Shown: positions 12,061 to 26,833, counted from the first letter of the stretch. The stretch: 64,000 bases of DNA from Bryopsis sp. KO-2023 (GCA_030272585.1 BSYQ01000002.1:1364001-1428000), one strand, 5' to 3'. Numbers and translations: made by a program. Notes: generated by a model from the letters alone, not told the origin.

Positions 12061-12221
12061 CAAAATGAGGTCAACCTCACAATCTCAGCTCAAAAATTAC
12101 AAAGTGACTTCGAGCATCTCCATCGGTGGTCGATATTCACCGTTTAACTCGACCACCGGTGGAGATGCTCGAAGTCGCTTTGTACTTTTTGAGCTGAGAT
12201 TGTGAGGTTGACCTCATTTTG
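12061..12221. repeat. Near-perfect foldback (hairpin)
   Basis: Arms of about 72 nt (12061-12132 and 12149-12221) pair almost completely, from caaaatgaggtcaacctcac to gagcatctccatcggtggtcga, around a loop of about 16 nt. A diverged third copy of parts of the arm lies at 12365-12405 and 12540-12566 (accggtgaagatgctct). The repeated gagcatctccaccggtg-type end is typical of foldback MITE termini. Confidence 0.9.
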
Positions 12222-12411
12222 ACCCCTATTGAAAGGGGGTCATTCAATTGGGTAGTTGCTCTACAGTTAAGACTCTGGCTTCTGGTATCTCAAGGGAATC
12301 TAGTTGGAACAGGTGTCGTACTTCTTACGGTGTAGAAATATGAATTCAAAACCCCCCTTTCCCGAAATGAGGTCAGTCTCACGTTCACAACTCGAAAATT
12401 TAGAGTCAAAA

Positions 12412-12505
12412 TTACGCAAACAAGCGACAAATTAGTATCAAAATTGCGTAAATTTGCGACGAATTAGTATCGAGATTGCTCAAGTGGGCGACAAATTAGT
12501 AACGA
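12412..12505. repeat. Tandem repeat of about 30-32 bp
   Basis: Three diverged units, each with gcgac(a/g)aattagta(t/a)cga. No ORF. Confidence 0.75.
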
Positions 12506-12579
12506 TAGTCGCAACGTGCAAGCGTGCATGAGTTCAACTAAGATTTCGAACACCGGTGAAGATGCTCTTAGAAACGGTC

Positions 12580-15500
12580 CGAAAAAAAAGTGAGAAAGTC
12601 CTATAGACTTTTCTTCCGTATTTTTTATTGTTTCTTTTTCTTTTCTCAAAGGCGAGGGAAGGGGGAGTGACCCCAAAAGTAAAAAAGTGTCCAAAATTAA
12701 AACATTGAAAACGTAGTTGCGTTACACATGTGGCTCAAGTTCTTTCAACTGCTTTAATCGAAATCACGTTGTTAGTTTAGTCGCACCCTCTATCTTACAA
12801 GATGAGCGATATTCCCCCATCCGGAAAAATATGATGGCTTTTTGACAAGCTTAGATGGCCGTCGCAACTAAACCGATGGCCGTGGTCCTTTTCGAAAAGG
12901 AACATTGTCGTTTACTTTGGAAAGAAAGAAAAGCTTCGCCACCTTTCCGATTGGCAAAAATTAAGTCCGGCTCAAAAAAAAGGTACAACTATGTTTCTTC
13001 GTCTATCCCCATGTGTCAAACTGATCGTTCTTTCTTGTCTCTATGTTTGGGGAGAGTCAATGTAAGGGGGGGGGGGCATCTGAAATGTCGCTTGAAAGAT
13101 ATTCTCGCACCTAAAATAGCAAGTCAACCACTAGCTCGGTGTGTTCTTGCTATTTTCGGTTGGTTTGTTACACACCATTTCAATATACTCATAAGATTCT
13201 ATTTATTCTCCCCCCGGGGGTGGAAAGGGGGGGGGAGGCTCTGTGTGAGATAGAAACCGTGATATCAACTATCATCTCAAGTACTTGTCTTTTAGACTTG
13301 GCTTCTTCGTGAAAGGTCTAGTACCGTTCTCTAGGCTATTTATAGATTATTTATATGTCCGTTAGTAACTTATTTTCTGTATATATTCATTGAGATTGAT
13401 TGGTCTAGAGCTCTATAAAAAAAAAGGCGGTTGCTAATAGTCGGATACTAGCATATCAGGCTTGATTGCCCTGCTTCTCATCCCCAACACTGAGTCCGGC
13501 ATCCGTCTCATCTTGCTAGCCGTTGTACTCCCTCGACGCACGTCTTCCAGTATGGGGTGCACCAATAAAGTACCATAGCAACAATAAGGTATCTCAACGC
13601 GGACTCGAAATGGCCTAGGGTGTCCATCATGCGGGGATCGCTTAAGCCCCTCCCTTGAGAATGTTTGATGACAATAAGGCTTATGTTATCGTAATTGGAG
13701 GAAGGGTAACAATTGTTAGGACAAAAGTCACTTCCTATCATACTATCATCACCGCTGTGATGCTTTATCCTGGGAACACCGCCTTATTTGCATACAACAT
13801 CGATCAATCAACGTTGTTTTTAGGTCGAGCCACTCATCGTTGCTTCTGATACGATGTCTTATCACGACCTCGAGACAATCTCCTCGGGTGACGAAGGAAC
13901 TATACTAAGATAATATCAATCGCTCCATCGATCGGATAAATAGTGGGGGAGGCTTTTCGATATCCTGTTGCTAACTGAAGGGTTACGTAAGGAATTCGAC
14001 ATAATTATGTAAGGACACCTTCATAGGAAGTGCGCGGAAAACTATGATCGGTAGGTTCTAATTCAATTATATAAAACTGATCTTGCATCAATGTAAATGC
14101 ATTCAGCCATGTTTTCAAATTTGACGTTCCTAAGGATATCCTTACCTTAATTCGAGCATCTTGTTCAACACACGGAATGGCTGGACCCTTTTTTATTTTA
14201 TTTTATGGTTGACAAGGAGATGCTTCATATAGATTACAGGATACATTTAAGTGAAGAACATTTACCTTGTCTCTTTGTACATATTTTTCAATGCATAAAC
14301 AACTCCCCTCAATAAGATATCTAGAACAATTGAGACGAATATATATTCCTCGATCGTTACCATAACTGCAATGACTGAACTGTCGTTCCTCTTTGATGGG
14401 ATATTGCAACTTCTTGTATTATATCACACTCTTAATAACCCTGTGGAAAAAACAAGCCGTACTACCTCAAACTCGGGATCATTTCTTTCTTGGTGTACAC
14501 TGTACTCGTCAGACTAAGCGAACCGATAACAAAATCATCTGCCAAAGCGTCATCTTCCTAGGATATTATCGATTGGAAGTTCCAAGTTGTCATATGTGGT
14601 TTCGAATATCAGGTTGATACGGTACCGGTATTAGACGGTTCGTGTATTGTTCAATCGTTAGGCCTTGGGGCCTTGAGGCCTTATAGTCTAGTCGAATGTC
14701 GTTCTATATGATCGATCTGCTCTTAGGAATTCCACGACTTATGAAGTTGTACTATATGATAGGTAAAATTCCCATTCTTTGTCTCGAGAGCAAAAAGGGG
14801 TTGCAGGGTAGGACATATTTCTACTAGTAAGAATTTTTGCTCAAGGTCCAACACCTTGAAGTGATCCCACGACGAAGGGGTTTGATGCCAACATATGCCG
14901 GAAATGGGAAGACGTCAATGACAAAAATATTGGCATGTGAAATGGGGATTCGTGGTCTTATATAACTTTATTATCGATATTGTGATGGTTCTTTTCTCTA
15001 AATGCTCATTATCTTCAACTAACATCCCACCTCACTTCGTTGCTCCATGAGCATTCCTTCATAGCTTTTGCTTCAATTTTGCTCCACTGTAGGGGTACAT
15101 TTTCTCTTAGCCAAGCCTCAAATTGCTCCATATGTAAATATAGACTAATGGGTTTAAACATGCGTCACTTCTTGAGAAAATACTTGCCAAGTCTTGTAAT
15201 TTTTTTTTTTAGATCCATGAGATTAGGGTTGCTGACTAAGTTTGCTCGAAAGCAACTCAGCCGGTCTTCTTCCCTACTTTTCTGGTAGAGAAGCTACCAT
15301 TTTATACGCAAGACCCCTTTTGTGGCCATTTTGCGTTGAAGAATTATTATCGCGACCATATCCTATCCCCTTTCCCCGAAAAAAAAGCATGTGCATATGT
15401 ATTTTTCCAAGAGCATTATGGTTAACTACTCATCAAAAGACGTCTTCCTTTGATCTTTAAATTTCCCTTTGACGTCTTATAACCTCTCGGTTAAGATCAA

Positions 15501-18500
15501 TCTTCGACTTGGTGCCCACAATCCTTGTCTCATCGCCAATAATAACGAAAGTATGGCAGTGTCACTAAAGTGCGGGGGTGTTTAATTGTTACTACCGGTG
15601 TAATTCTTTGCCCTGCGTCAACAAAAGGATGTTGGATGGACATTGCGAATCGTGACAATTCAACAACATTGAGTTTCTGACTGTAACTCCATCTATCATG
15701 ATAGATCGTTCTTCCCAAATGGGCAAAGGGGTCTACCCCCCTATTTGTTTGTGAAATTCCTTCGAAGTGTGATTAGCTCCCCCCCGGCATGCAAAACAAA
15801 AAACGAACATAATAATTTCAAGGTGAAGTGAACTCTTAGTATCACGACCACCTGCATCTTTCATAGTGCCTATTGTAAGGATTATGCAGTTCAGGGGAAC
15901 ATGCTCGTTTGACAACATATTGTCTCCACACAACTGTGACACTTTCGAGCTCACAAAATCCGCAGGCATCGAATGTTGCTAGGGGAGGTGCAAGAGTCGC
16001 AGTCTTTACGTCTATCCTTAGGCGGCGTCACGCTGAAATCGAGTTTTTCAACCTTTGTTAATATTTCTAAAAATCGTCTGAAGAAGATGGACTTCCAAGA
16101 TCTAAATCTTCTACGACACGCCAGGTTTTGTCTTAAAACATTTTTGGGGTAAGCGGGAATCTTGTCTTACTTTCAACCAAAAAAATCTTTTCAACGAGTT
16201 TTTTCAAATCTTTTCACCACCTCATTTGAGCTCGATGTCACCATGATGGCATGGTCGGCCAGGTTTTCTTCTCCCTTTGGTAATTGATAGAAATAACTCG
16301 AGCGTAGCTCAATAACATCGTCGGAATCCGCGCAAATATCTGAGCAGCAGTCCTTGATCTATAAGTATATACCTTTACATGTTTGCAATAGCGGGGGGCT
16401 GATTATCTGGGGGAATTTCAAGACTTTTTTGCTCATTTTCTTCTTAGATCCTCATAGGTCGATCTCATATTCTGAGAGATAGAAACAAAAAACTGCATGC
16501 AAAAAAGTAAGAGGCAAAAGCTCAAAGACCACCACCTGAATGGAAAAACTTAAACACGCAAGTAGAGATTATGGATGTAAAACATTATTGTTCATGGGTT
16601 GCCCCTTGGGGTAATGTTAGCATTGATCAATTCTCCTCTTACTTTGATGATTAAGAAACGGAGACACTTCTGAGCAAACTAAGGTTGAAGCCAATAGTTG
16701 AATTGATCTTCCTTGATTATGCATTGAAACTCTTAGCTTTGTCGAGTTCGAATGTATGTCCTTCTTGCCGCTCATGTTTCCCCTATGGTACCTCATGAGA
16801 TTCAACTCTCCGTGCGTAAAAAAGCTTTCGCCGATTATCATTACTGAGTAGTCTATGTTGGGATGGAAAAGAAAACCCCAAGATAAGTTTTGGTTGTGAT
16901 AAGTTAGGTGTTATAACACCACTTTCGGCCATTCTTCACTATTTTGCTCTACTCCATTTTGGAAACAATTAAGTAGTTTGGGCTTGTAAGTCGGGAGGTA
17001 GGTTTTTTTTTTTGAAATATAGTCTAAAATGTAGGCATATAAGTTGCGTTGGTTTAACCCGTTACTTGGAATGCAAAACTTTCATGCAACTATCATATCC
17101 TTTTTATTGAAAAAAAAAAAGTTTCCCAAATCAATCCAATCAAAACGATTGACAAGGTCTCCTCAATCTGGATTCGCTTTCCATATTCATACGCCTGAGA
17201 TGTGGCTTTAGCATAGTAGATGATAATTACATCCAAATCAAGCCGATTTTTCAGAAAATAATTAGCCTTCGCATTCACTGAGTTGTAGTGACGTTGCAAA
17301 AGAAAACTCTGTTACATAAGAGTGATCGAGGCGAAATTCAAAAACATATGTTCTAAGCGGGGCGGCGTACTTTCAACTTGGTGGCAACGGAAGTTGACAA
17401 GGTCGGCTTGCAGTCGCCTCGCTAAGATCTGAAACTATCGAAAAATGTTGATTGAGAGACATTCTACTTTTTGTAAAAATACCACTATAGCTCGATTTTT
17501 TAACAATGGAATAATTCTTCATCCTTACAATTCCTCGCATCTTGTCGTTAAAGCGTAGCTTTCCGAGCATTACATAAATTTGCTTTTAATTTTTGGACAA
17601 AAGTTTATTATTTTTTTTCTCTCCGAAGGAACCTCATGTAATCCCCATTGATTAAATTCTTGATTGATACTTTAGAGTATGGCTAGGTTGTCTCGGTAAG
17701 AGGGTAACTGTTACGACTAAGATGTGACATTGACTGTCAAGGAAAGGCTTAAGGACTTTTTCAAGCCCTCGCGATCGCCTTTTGTATTAAGTATGGGAGG
17801 TGTCCGCGGGTAAATCTACACAAATTATTTAAGTCCCTATCGTGTCCTCGAGTGAAGTCCTTTTCCTAACAAAACAACATCATTGTGCTGCATACGTAAA
17901 ATTCGATGCATCCGGAAAACCACCCCAAATTTTTGGTGGCAAGACGAGAACTTCTTCATGGCATGATACAATCCCATCCAAGTAGTGCCTTTCGGTATGC
18001 GACAACGACTTCCCCCCCCTCATCATCCCCGTTGCAGTCTTTAGAGGACTAAAGAATGTAGATTCAATATCCAATTCAAAATCTCTTGTCGTACACCACA
18101 CCTCTTCCCTTTTCGTTTTTCCCGCTTCAACCAAGCCTTTTTGAGGATGCAAACTCTTTTCGCCATCAAATCGGGTAGTATGTCCCGACGTTCACTTTCA
18201 TTTTTGATATGCAGTCTACCGGAGCACTCTCTCGTATGGGCAAGAATGTCAACTCGACATCCATCTCGTCTTTGTTGCGCGAACGCATGTTTTAACAATT
18301 TTTCCGCATGAATCTTCTATTCTTTCTGTCGACGTCCCTCGAAGACGGTGCCCCTTACGTTTTCTTAAACAAACCATGCGACACGAAGATTGCAACCAAC
18401 CACACAAAGGACTTTTAATGAAAAATGTTATGGTATATATCTGGATGACCCCTCTATTTTCGTTCTGTGGGAAGAATTAATTACCTGGGTCGTGCGCAAA

Positions 18501-21500
18501 ATCCTTAGCGCAACTAACAATAATACTCTCTATATGTTTATCTCTACTTTCACGACTTGGAACCATTCTCACTCGCGTCGAGAGTCTTGTAGTTTGTGAA
18601 CTTTCAATTGTTCTGGAAGGTTATATTTTTCATTTGGGGTTGCCTGGTTCGAGAAAACTACGATCTTCTACAAAGGGAAGGACAGAAAAAGGAAACGCAT
18701 TCCACTCGTTCCAAGATGGAATGAATGATGACCCAATCATCTGATTTGTTGTCCAACATAAGTGTGACAAAGCATTACATAGCTTTTGCCCGTATTTTTA
18801 TGTTCCATGGTTTGCCCTGTGGTGGGAGTCGTCACTCCTCACACGTTCTTCTTGCTATCGTTTTTTCTTATTCTAAGAAATTGTTAAACCAAGATTTTAA
18901 GGGTGTAAAAGGGTTAGCCGCGATTTAGCTGCCTCCACCCTTGTCCGAACAATGCCACAAACCAGATTACACGATGTAGACATTGACTTTGCGATGAGTG
19001 CAAAAATGTTTCTAAAAGACAAGAAAAACTGCACATCTTTGATATATAACATATGCCGCTTTGTCTCGTACCCATCAACTTAAGTTTCAGCCGAATCATC
19101 TGCAGTCTGTTGCCCCTCAACATTTATCTTTCCGTCGCTGTGAAATTTGCAATCTTAGAGCAGCATGAGAATCTGACGAGTGTGTTCAACACATTGGCAC
19201 GAAGGCACGTTATATCTACCAAAGTCGTAATTACACCCTTGAACTAAGAAAAAACATATTGGCAAGATATTTTTGTGTTGTCGTCACATTATCAACAAAT
19301 GTTACGAATCGAATTTTTTGTGTTCCCGCCTATCTACTAGATAGTATCCAATACTCTCGTTGCCTTGCTTCAAGTTGCTTCCCTTTTCCAAAAAAACTTT
19401 GTTTGTGATTCCGTATCACTACACGCCGGCGTCTTATTGGTAATGCAAAAAAGCTCGTCGATCACCTGAAAAAAGCTTGGATTCATAATATGGCTATTAG
19501 GTTAATTATCATTCAAATCCTTTGTACTCTTTTCGGACCTTCTTTTTCTTCTTTGCTATGTACATCGAAGGTAAAATTTACTTCCGGAAGTACTATGTTT
19601 GCCATCATAACTTCAAAACAAGCAGTTGTACTTTGACTAACTATACAATTCTATTTTGTTGGACGGACATTTCAAAAACGTTATTCTCCTCTTATTCCGG
19701 ATTCAAATCATAATCTAAATTCTAAGGGTAATGGCATCCATTTTTTTCCTGCATTTGTTGTATCAAGTTTTGAACCCTTTTTGTTCCAACCCATTTGCGA
19801 GTGTACGATTCAATTCTGAATACGCTTCCTAGGTACCCTTTCGATTCTATGATCTTTACGCATCAAAGTGCGTGGTTCCAAGGCATTTTCGGAGTCCAAG
19901 GAAAGCAATATCGATGATTGTTTTCTACATGCTATTGTTGTGTTCTAAAATCTCTTTCTTTAAGCTTTCAGACTTCGCTATCTGATGGTTCCTCGTTCCC
20001 TATCTCTTGTTCTTTCCTTTTGCTTTATAACTTAGGATCGTGGTTTGAACACCCTACGAAAAGAAAACAAAGAAAAAGTTTTTCTCCCCGCTTTTCATCT
20101 TAGGACCGTGGTTCGAACACCCATAAAAATAAAACGAGTAGGGCAATAAACACCCGAACGACATACAAACCTCTTATCTACGGAGTTAAAGACTTTTGAA
20201 GAAATGAATAAAGACTTTATGCCATAGAGTAAAACCATTTGCAAACATGACATGCTTTCGAAATTCTTATTCCATCTAGCGTGAATTAATAAATTATTTA
20301 ATATTCCCAATCTCTTCCGCAAGTCGTCGAGGAAAGTTCCCCATACCTGATACCTGATGAGCTTGAGCTTTTTTTTTTCCCATACGTTCCCAAAAATAGT
20401 GAAAATCTCACGAGCTACTTTTTAAATATATATATACTCTCCGCTATCCCTGAGGTGGTTTGCAACAATAAGATATTGAACGTGCTATTGCAATTAATAA
20501 CCTTGTTCATCATCAATTATTATTGCCATTCACGCCTAGGTTTCCCCTTCGTGCTATGTATAGGTCGTTATGCACTGTATCGAAGCAACGTTGCCCCACT
20601 GTAAATATAGATACAGCTTTATGGTACCCTGTCAATTTAGCTCCAAGAAGCTTCCCTCCAATACAGCACACAAAAGGCTCACGTAACTCCTCATACATGG
20701 TTCTGAATCTATGAGTATCATTCCAAGTAGCGTTGCAATCCATTGATTGACGTTCGAGCAGATGAACGAGCTTGTGACCATTATTTGAGTTTGTTGGACT
20801 TCTATCTCGAGATCGACACGTGCGTGATGGTAAGGTTGTTTCTTGTCCCTGTATGGAAAGACTAGCTCGGTTTTCAAGCGAGGGCGGAAAAAGCTGGAGG
20901 GTCGTGATATAAAATCAAGAGGAGAACACTTGATAGTGGATTAAGAGAAGATGAGGCAACTAATATCAAAATTGATAGCTCCAAAGATCTACAATCGTGC
21001 GTGACTTCCAAAAACGCCAAAACTTACTTTTTTTCCTCCGTATGTTCGTTCTTCCGACTTTGTTATTTCGTACGAAAAGTTTTTTCAACTTGTTGAAGTA
21101 CTATATAATTGCTCCAGCGGTGGAATCCAACATTTATTGAATTTTCTATGCATCCTTCATCAACATTCCAATATGAATGTTAGCATTACGCAACCCATAT
21201 GTTCATTTTGATGACGATATATGCTTCCACATGTTGCTTTTATTAGAAACGATGCTTGTAGTTGACACACCATCGATTGATATGTTCTAAGAAGACTAAA
21301 GAATTAATGAAAGATAATCTCGGAAGTTGAACGTCACATAATTTCCTCGTTTGGTATGGCCGTCAACCACTATAACATTGTTTCTTTGTTAAAATAGGAT
21401 TTTTTTTTTGGATGCCACAAAAACTTTCGATTAACCTACCGTCGAGCCCAAGGCGTATTGCCTTTGGAGCACGAACATGCGAAAGGGTCCCTGGGGGCGC

Positions 21501-22600
21501 TCCAAAACTTGGTGTGTATTAGGATTCCGCGATGATCTGCAGGAACAAATACAAATCAGAAACTGATGTAAACCCTGTACATAACGTTGGTAACCTTGCA
21601 CACAAATAATAACGGTTCGCACACAGCTGTAAGACACAACATGTTTTAACTTTATTCTCTTCTCCTTGTAACCCCGCGCAGGCACAACATAACCTCGTAG
21701 ATGATAGACTCTTTTTCTTCGCAACCGACTAATATTCTCCACAAGGATCGTCCACTTGCGTTTCCTCGCGATCATGGGAATCTCCTTCGAAGCCGACAAG
21801 CTCTTTGCCGCTATCTATGGCACACAACACCACATTTCCGGACAGACTTTATAAAATATTACACAGAAGACCATAAGCAAGTCAACAAAATAGATGTAGT
21901 CACGTTTAGACATTTTATAACCTTGTACACTTTTGATTCTTGATTGTATTCTAATTTTTTTGATATACCCTCCCACTTTCTGAAGAGCATGAGGGGCGTT
22001 GCACCACAACGCGCAAGTTCCGTGTAAACCTAATCACTGCGCTAAAAATAGTAATCCAAACTATCCGTCCGTAAGCGTGTTTAATGAAATCTTAAATCCC
22101 CTTTGTTATCCTTGTTTTTTCTATGTTATGTATTGCTTAAAGAAAGATCGGACGATTGCATGGTGTTCCGAATTAAATAAATGCAAACAGTCATATATAG
22201 TTTTCTCTAGATGAGCAAAGTCACACTTTATGGTTAGTAAATCTTATCGAAAACTCGAAAAAGAGTTTCCCTTGGACCGAATCCGAATCCGCTCGCTTGT
22301 TAAATTTGAGAATCGCAGCGAACTACTTATTGCAAGAAAGCTCGTTTCAAGCCCTTTTCTGACGCCCTCTCAAATATCGAAAACAATAGAGAAGCTGAAA
22401 AAGTTTCTGGCGCAGAGTGATGGAAATTTAAAATCTAAGACCTACCTCGGGATAGTTCCCCTCGCTCCCTAGTAAACACAAATTCCACAGCTTACTCGTC
22501 ACTAGAAAGCATATTTCAAGACGTTTCCAACGCCCTCCTAAATATCTCAATCGGCCAAGTAGTAGTGTGCTCTTCGATACCGAGGGCACATGCATCTATG
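12580..22600. other. Gene-poor stretch, nothing convincing
   Basis: About 10 kb of AT-rich DNA with only short ORFs on both strands, no splice-consistent exon chains and no conserved motif I could recognise. It contains one copy of a dispersed repeat (16035-16223). A short duplicated phrase (cttagga-cgtggtt-gaacaccc) occurs at 20031 and 20099. Probably decayed mobile DNA. Confidence 0.45.
16035..16223 (+). repeat. Dispersed repeat, copy 1
   Basis: Aligns along its length with 32001-32191 in the same orientation, with many substitutions. Shared words include aatatttctaaaaa-cgtct, ttttgtct-aaaacattt and tcttttcaccacctca. Confidence 0.85.
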
Positions 22601-22612
22601 CACGACTTCGTT

Positions 22613-22701
22613 AAGTACAGATTTAAACAAGTACAGATTTAAACAGGTACAGATTTAAAAAGGTACAGATCAAAACAGGTATTGATCAAAACAAGTACAG
22701 G
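22613..22701. repeat. 17-bp tandem repeat
   Basis: About five units of gtacagatttaaacaag, increasingly diverged to the right (gatcaaaacag). Confidence 0.85.
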
Positions 22702-23332
22702 GAGAATGAAATTTGGGTTGTTAACTGGCGTAGTAAATGCGCGGAGTGGGGTCATGTTTGTGAATGCGTGTAAATGCGTGCAATTCTTGTGGTTCCAACG
22801 GATTCTGTAGATCCCGATTCCGTTGAGAAACGAGTAAGATATGCCTATTTTTCTTCTCTGCACTAGAACGATTACCTTGCGCTCGACAAAGCAAGAGCAA
22901 AAGTTTTTTTTTTCTTTCTTGTTCCATAGTCTAGAGACTATAGCAACATTCATATATACATACCTAAAAAGTTTAATGCATGTGTGTTTCAACTTTTCAT
23001 TTTGTGTTACTTTGTAGGACTTTCTTCTACAATACAAAATCTTCAGTTACAAGGATAATGGTTCACTTTCATCATACCCTGCATGTAATCAACATCGAAG
23101 CCAAAATTTTCTTGAAGAAAAAAGGAACACAACGATAATCACATTTTTATCACCTCTAATGAAAACGAAACATAAGATATGTTGCAATGGGGTACAACCA
23201 TAGTATTTGGAATGCAAGATAAAAAAGTATGACACAGATTATTATAGTATAACTTGATTCAAATCTTGTGAGCCTGATTATGTTCATTGAGTTTGTATCA
23301 AGAGTTTATATTGTCTATATTGTTTGTATATA

Positions 23333-23805
23333 CAGTAGACACCGCTTTATCGAACACATTCGGGCCACGCTTTTTCGGGCATAGTAAGCGATTGTTTTAC
23401 AAAACGGTGGCTGACATTTCCCCTTTCCCAGACTGTCATAGCCTCGGCGCTCCAGGCCCACTACCAAACGGCGCAAAGTTTCGGTTGTGACGTCCAGAAT
23501 TAGAAGGTCGACAGTTGTGTATCCTTATTGCAAACGGTTGTGAAAAGAAACAGAAAAAGAAGGTCGACAGCTGCGTATTCTTAGTGCAGTGCGTCCGTTT
23601 TGTGCGACCGTTTCGCATTCCCTTTGCGTCGCGCGTTCTCCGTTCGACCATTCGCGAATGAAATTCGCGATTGGTTTGGCTGATTATCCGATGGTCGGGC
23701 TGATAAAACGATGGGTTCCCCCCCCTGAAAATTCCGTTCCTGGCGATTTCGGCTTAAAAGGCGGTGGGTTTGATTATCCGGGGGCGGACAAAGCGGTGTC
23801 TACTG
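23333..23805. mobile_element. pogo/Tigger-like MITE (473 bp)
   Basis: Ends are CAGTAGACACCGCTTT at the left and its exact reverse complement at the right, flanked on both sides by TA (23331-23332 and 23806-23807). A CAG terminus with a TA duplication is typical of the pogo branch of Tc1/mariner. The interior has an imperfect direct repeat (gaaggtcgacag-tg-gtat) and no transposase, so it is non-autonomous. Confidence 0.85.
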
Positions 23806-23866
23806 TATTTTGAAGTCACGCAACTACGCACAGTTACATGTGAATCCTCCATAAATGCTCGCAGTC

Positions 23867-23900
23867 ACGCAGCCGCAGTCGCAGGCACGCAGCCGCAGTG
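23867..23900. repeat. Short GC-rich tandem repeat
   Basis: Two to three copies of a cgcagccgcagtcgcaggca-like unit just beyond the pogo-like element. Confidence 0.6.
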
Positions 23901-23909
23901 AACAACCTA

Positions 23910-26583
23910 GATTGAGATAGCAAGCTGAGAAGGTCCGACATAGTGGACATAAGTGGAGGTGTTAAATACTTAAAATACTTTCCTTGTTTTCAATCCCTTT
24001 GAGAAAAGTCGTTATTCTTTTGCATTGATCGCTAAAACAAAATGCTTTTATAGGCTAAAGAGTTATGACGTCGTTGCTTGAGTTTGTTATTCTTTAGATC
24101 GATCAAGGGGTTTTTAGAATTTGATTTGTATTTTCCGGAGCGCGAGTTTAAAGCATCATTCATAATTTACGTTTCGATTGACTTGTGCCCCTACCAAATA
24201 CAAATAGAGGTGGAGGAAGTGACGACTTTAGCAGCTTGTGACGACTCTCTCAGTGCTCCGATCGAAAATCTGTGCTCTCCACAAGATAGAGCTGCTCCTG
24301 TACATACGTGTACATACCTAAAATTAGTAATCTGAACAAGTATGTAGTAAGTCACGATCGTTTGAAAACGATGAAAAAGGGAAAACATTCCGGTCCAAAC
24401 AATTTCTGATTAGCTAACAAATGAACGATTTTGGCGGCTCCTGACGACTTTCAAAGCGGTCGGATCACCCTAACAAAAATATATATAGCGTCCGAATTGC
24501 TTGTTGGAGCTAAGAAAGAATCTATTTCGATTGGACTTATAGACTTCTTCGAACTACCCTTATTTATCTCTTGGATCAAATATGTAGCACTCATTTTTTC
24601 AAAGCTTACTTCAAGCATTGCATCTAGCATACATCCAGTATAATTGTTCCTTAGTAAAACTCTTGTATGGTCAAAATTTCCGATATTCCCACTGAATTTC
24701 TTTAACATTTTAAGATTCTGGGTCCAAATGATATGGGTTGGGTAATATTTATGTCGACCGCGCTCATAAGTTGAATTCCCGGATAAGCACAAATATAATT
24801 TCAGGAGGATAATACATCAGAGTTTTCAAGTGGATTGGGGGCTCTCTTTTTACCGAAAAGGCTTGTGTATCTACTGGACCGTGATTTGCTCCATACCTAA
24901 ATCTCTAGGCGATGTAAGACATCCGATTCAACCATGTTCATATATATGGGGAAATTAGTTGCCTCTATCCCTAGCATTGGTTGGGATGATGGCTCCCCTA
25001 TCAAGCGACAAAATCAGTTGAGATGGTTATTGTCGTTTCAAATCCTTCGCAGGTCAAAAGCGCACTCGTTTCTTTTGCTAGTATAGATATTCGGTGGTAA
25101 GGGGGTAATCAATTTATCTCCATCATATATTGCTTGAGAATCCCGTTCTTTAAGTACCAACGAAAGTCTTGGACAATCGTTCCGATGTCAATTAACCATA
25201 TCTTTTAGCCTACGTTGAGTTTTATTGTTTTTCTTCCGAAATTCATCCACTTTCCGTCGATAGTTCGAATCCAAATGCCATTCCTCACACATGCTTTATG
25301 TAATCCCTTGCATCGTGGGTGCACATTTTCTAACGTGATTCTTTGAAGCCGGCTCTTTTTCTACCCTTATTTTTGTTCTTGGTATTCATATTATAGGACA
25401 GCCTAGGTTTGATTCAGATTTGAAAACAGTCATGGTTGTCTAAAAAAGTGCACCGGAAGTGAGGAGGATGGTGTGTTTTCACATCACCCTAGTGTAGCTA
25501 ACTAGGAGCCTGTGGTTCTTTTTTCAACCGGGTGTCTAAACTAGGATCTTTTGAAGCGATTAGAAGCCGCGAAGTTGATGATAGTCCACTCAGAAAAATC
25601 GCTGCACTTTCGAAAAACTAAGGAAACTCTTAGCAAAAACACGTTTGCCCAGTCGTCTGCGAATCTAGCCCGTTACTGTAAGTTGTGAGTTTCGATTTAG
25701 ATCACAAGAATAGAGCTCTAAGATGAAGACATGAGAGAAATTGAACTGAAGAAATCGGCTAACCTTTTAAGGATTCCGTGGTCTAGGAAAAAGGGTTTAG
25801 GGTTCAAAAAAAAAAACAGAATCAACTTTTTAGATAAACCAAAATCGATAGTAAATTAGCCCACGAGATTCTTTAGTGTTTTCAATATACGTTTTTTTAT
25901 TCTCCGGTTTTTAACACCTTTCTTTTCCGTCACGTAAGAGGTTGACGCCTACTTGTTACCATGCCAAGAACTAAAAAGATCTTCACGCGTGGTGTCGGCT
26001 CCGACGTAACTAACGGAAAAGGAATTAAAAAAAATAATTATTATCTTTCTTCTTCGTTGTTCACGACAAAATCCCTTCTAATTTCACTAATATCAATCTT
26101 ATAGGCTAACCGGTATCTGAATATATATATATTAAGACAACGATTCAACCAAACTAGCCTTGTCACTCTATCACTCTATCATTTAGATAATCCAGAAATC
26201 ATCCACTTAATACAAACGAATCAAACTCACTCTGAGCAACTGTTATAAACTTTGTCAACTTTATCAACCTAAAACATTGTTACTAGTATCAGGTCCCTTA
26301 AATTTCCTACTCGCATACTCTATTTTGGATGGTCCGTCCACTCGTATATTGATATTGTTCGTTGACGAACAAGGTTACTTGATATATTATCGAGCCGGGT
26401 ATTTAAGGTAGTCTTCAACTGATGCAACCCATAGTTCTCTTTTTCAATTGTAGACGAGAGGGTATGACACCTTAACTTTTCCTTACGACTCATCTTGTGG
26501 TCACTTTATTGTAAACACAAAAGTAGGGTTTTTCGAGTTCCCTTCACAAGACCCTAGGTGGTACTATATCGAAACTTGTATTA
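23910..26583. other. Gene-poor stretch, nothing convincing
   Basis: AT-rich sequence with no ORF above chance length and no recognisable repeat ends. It forms the left flank of the hAT element. Confidence 0.45.
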
Positions 26584-26833
26584 CTTATAGGCAGGCATCT
26601 ACAAACGCGGGAGTTCCCACTTTTCCCACATTTAAGCTAATTGTGGGAGTCCTCAGATTTTAAAAACGGGAAAGGTGGGACAACACACAAATTGAGAAAC
26701 ACAGTGTCGAAAGTCCAACTCTGAAGAAAAATATCGACTTAAAAAGTCAAAGAAACATCGTATTTCCCTCCCCTGCCTCATTGGGCGTTCTCAAACCACT
26801 CTCTTCACAAGCAACATAGTTCGGTTTTGTCCG

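Noticed and set aside
12240..12330. Possible tRNA (ggtagttgctctac and onward)
   Set aside because: No acceptor stem and a poor B box; at most a degenerate tRNA-like remnant beside the foldback.
20031..20120. Repeated cttagga-cgtggtt-gaacaccc as a tRNA-derived element
   Set aside because: Only the B-box-like word repeats; no A box at the right distance.
22613..22701. Possible CRISPR array
   Set aside because: The 17-bp units are directly adjacent with no spacers; a simple tandem repeat.
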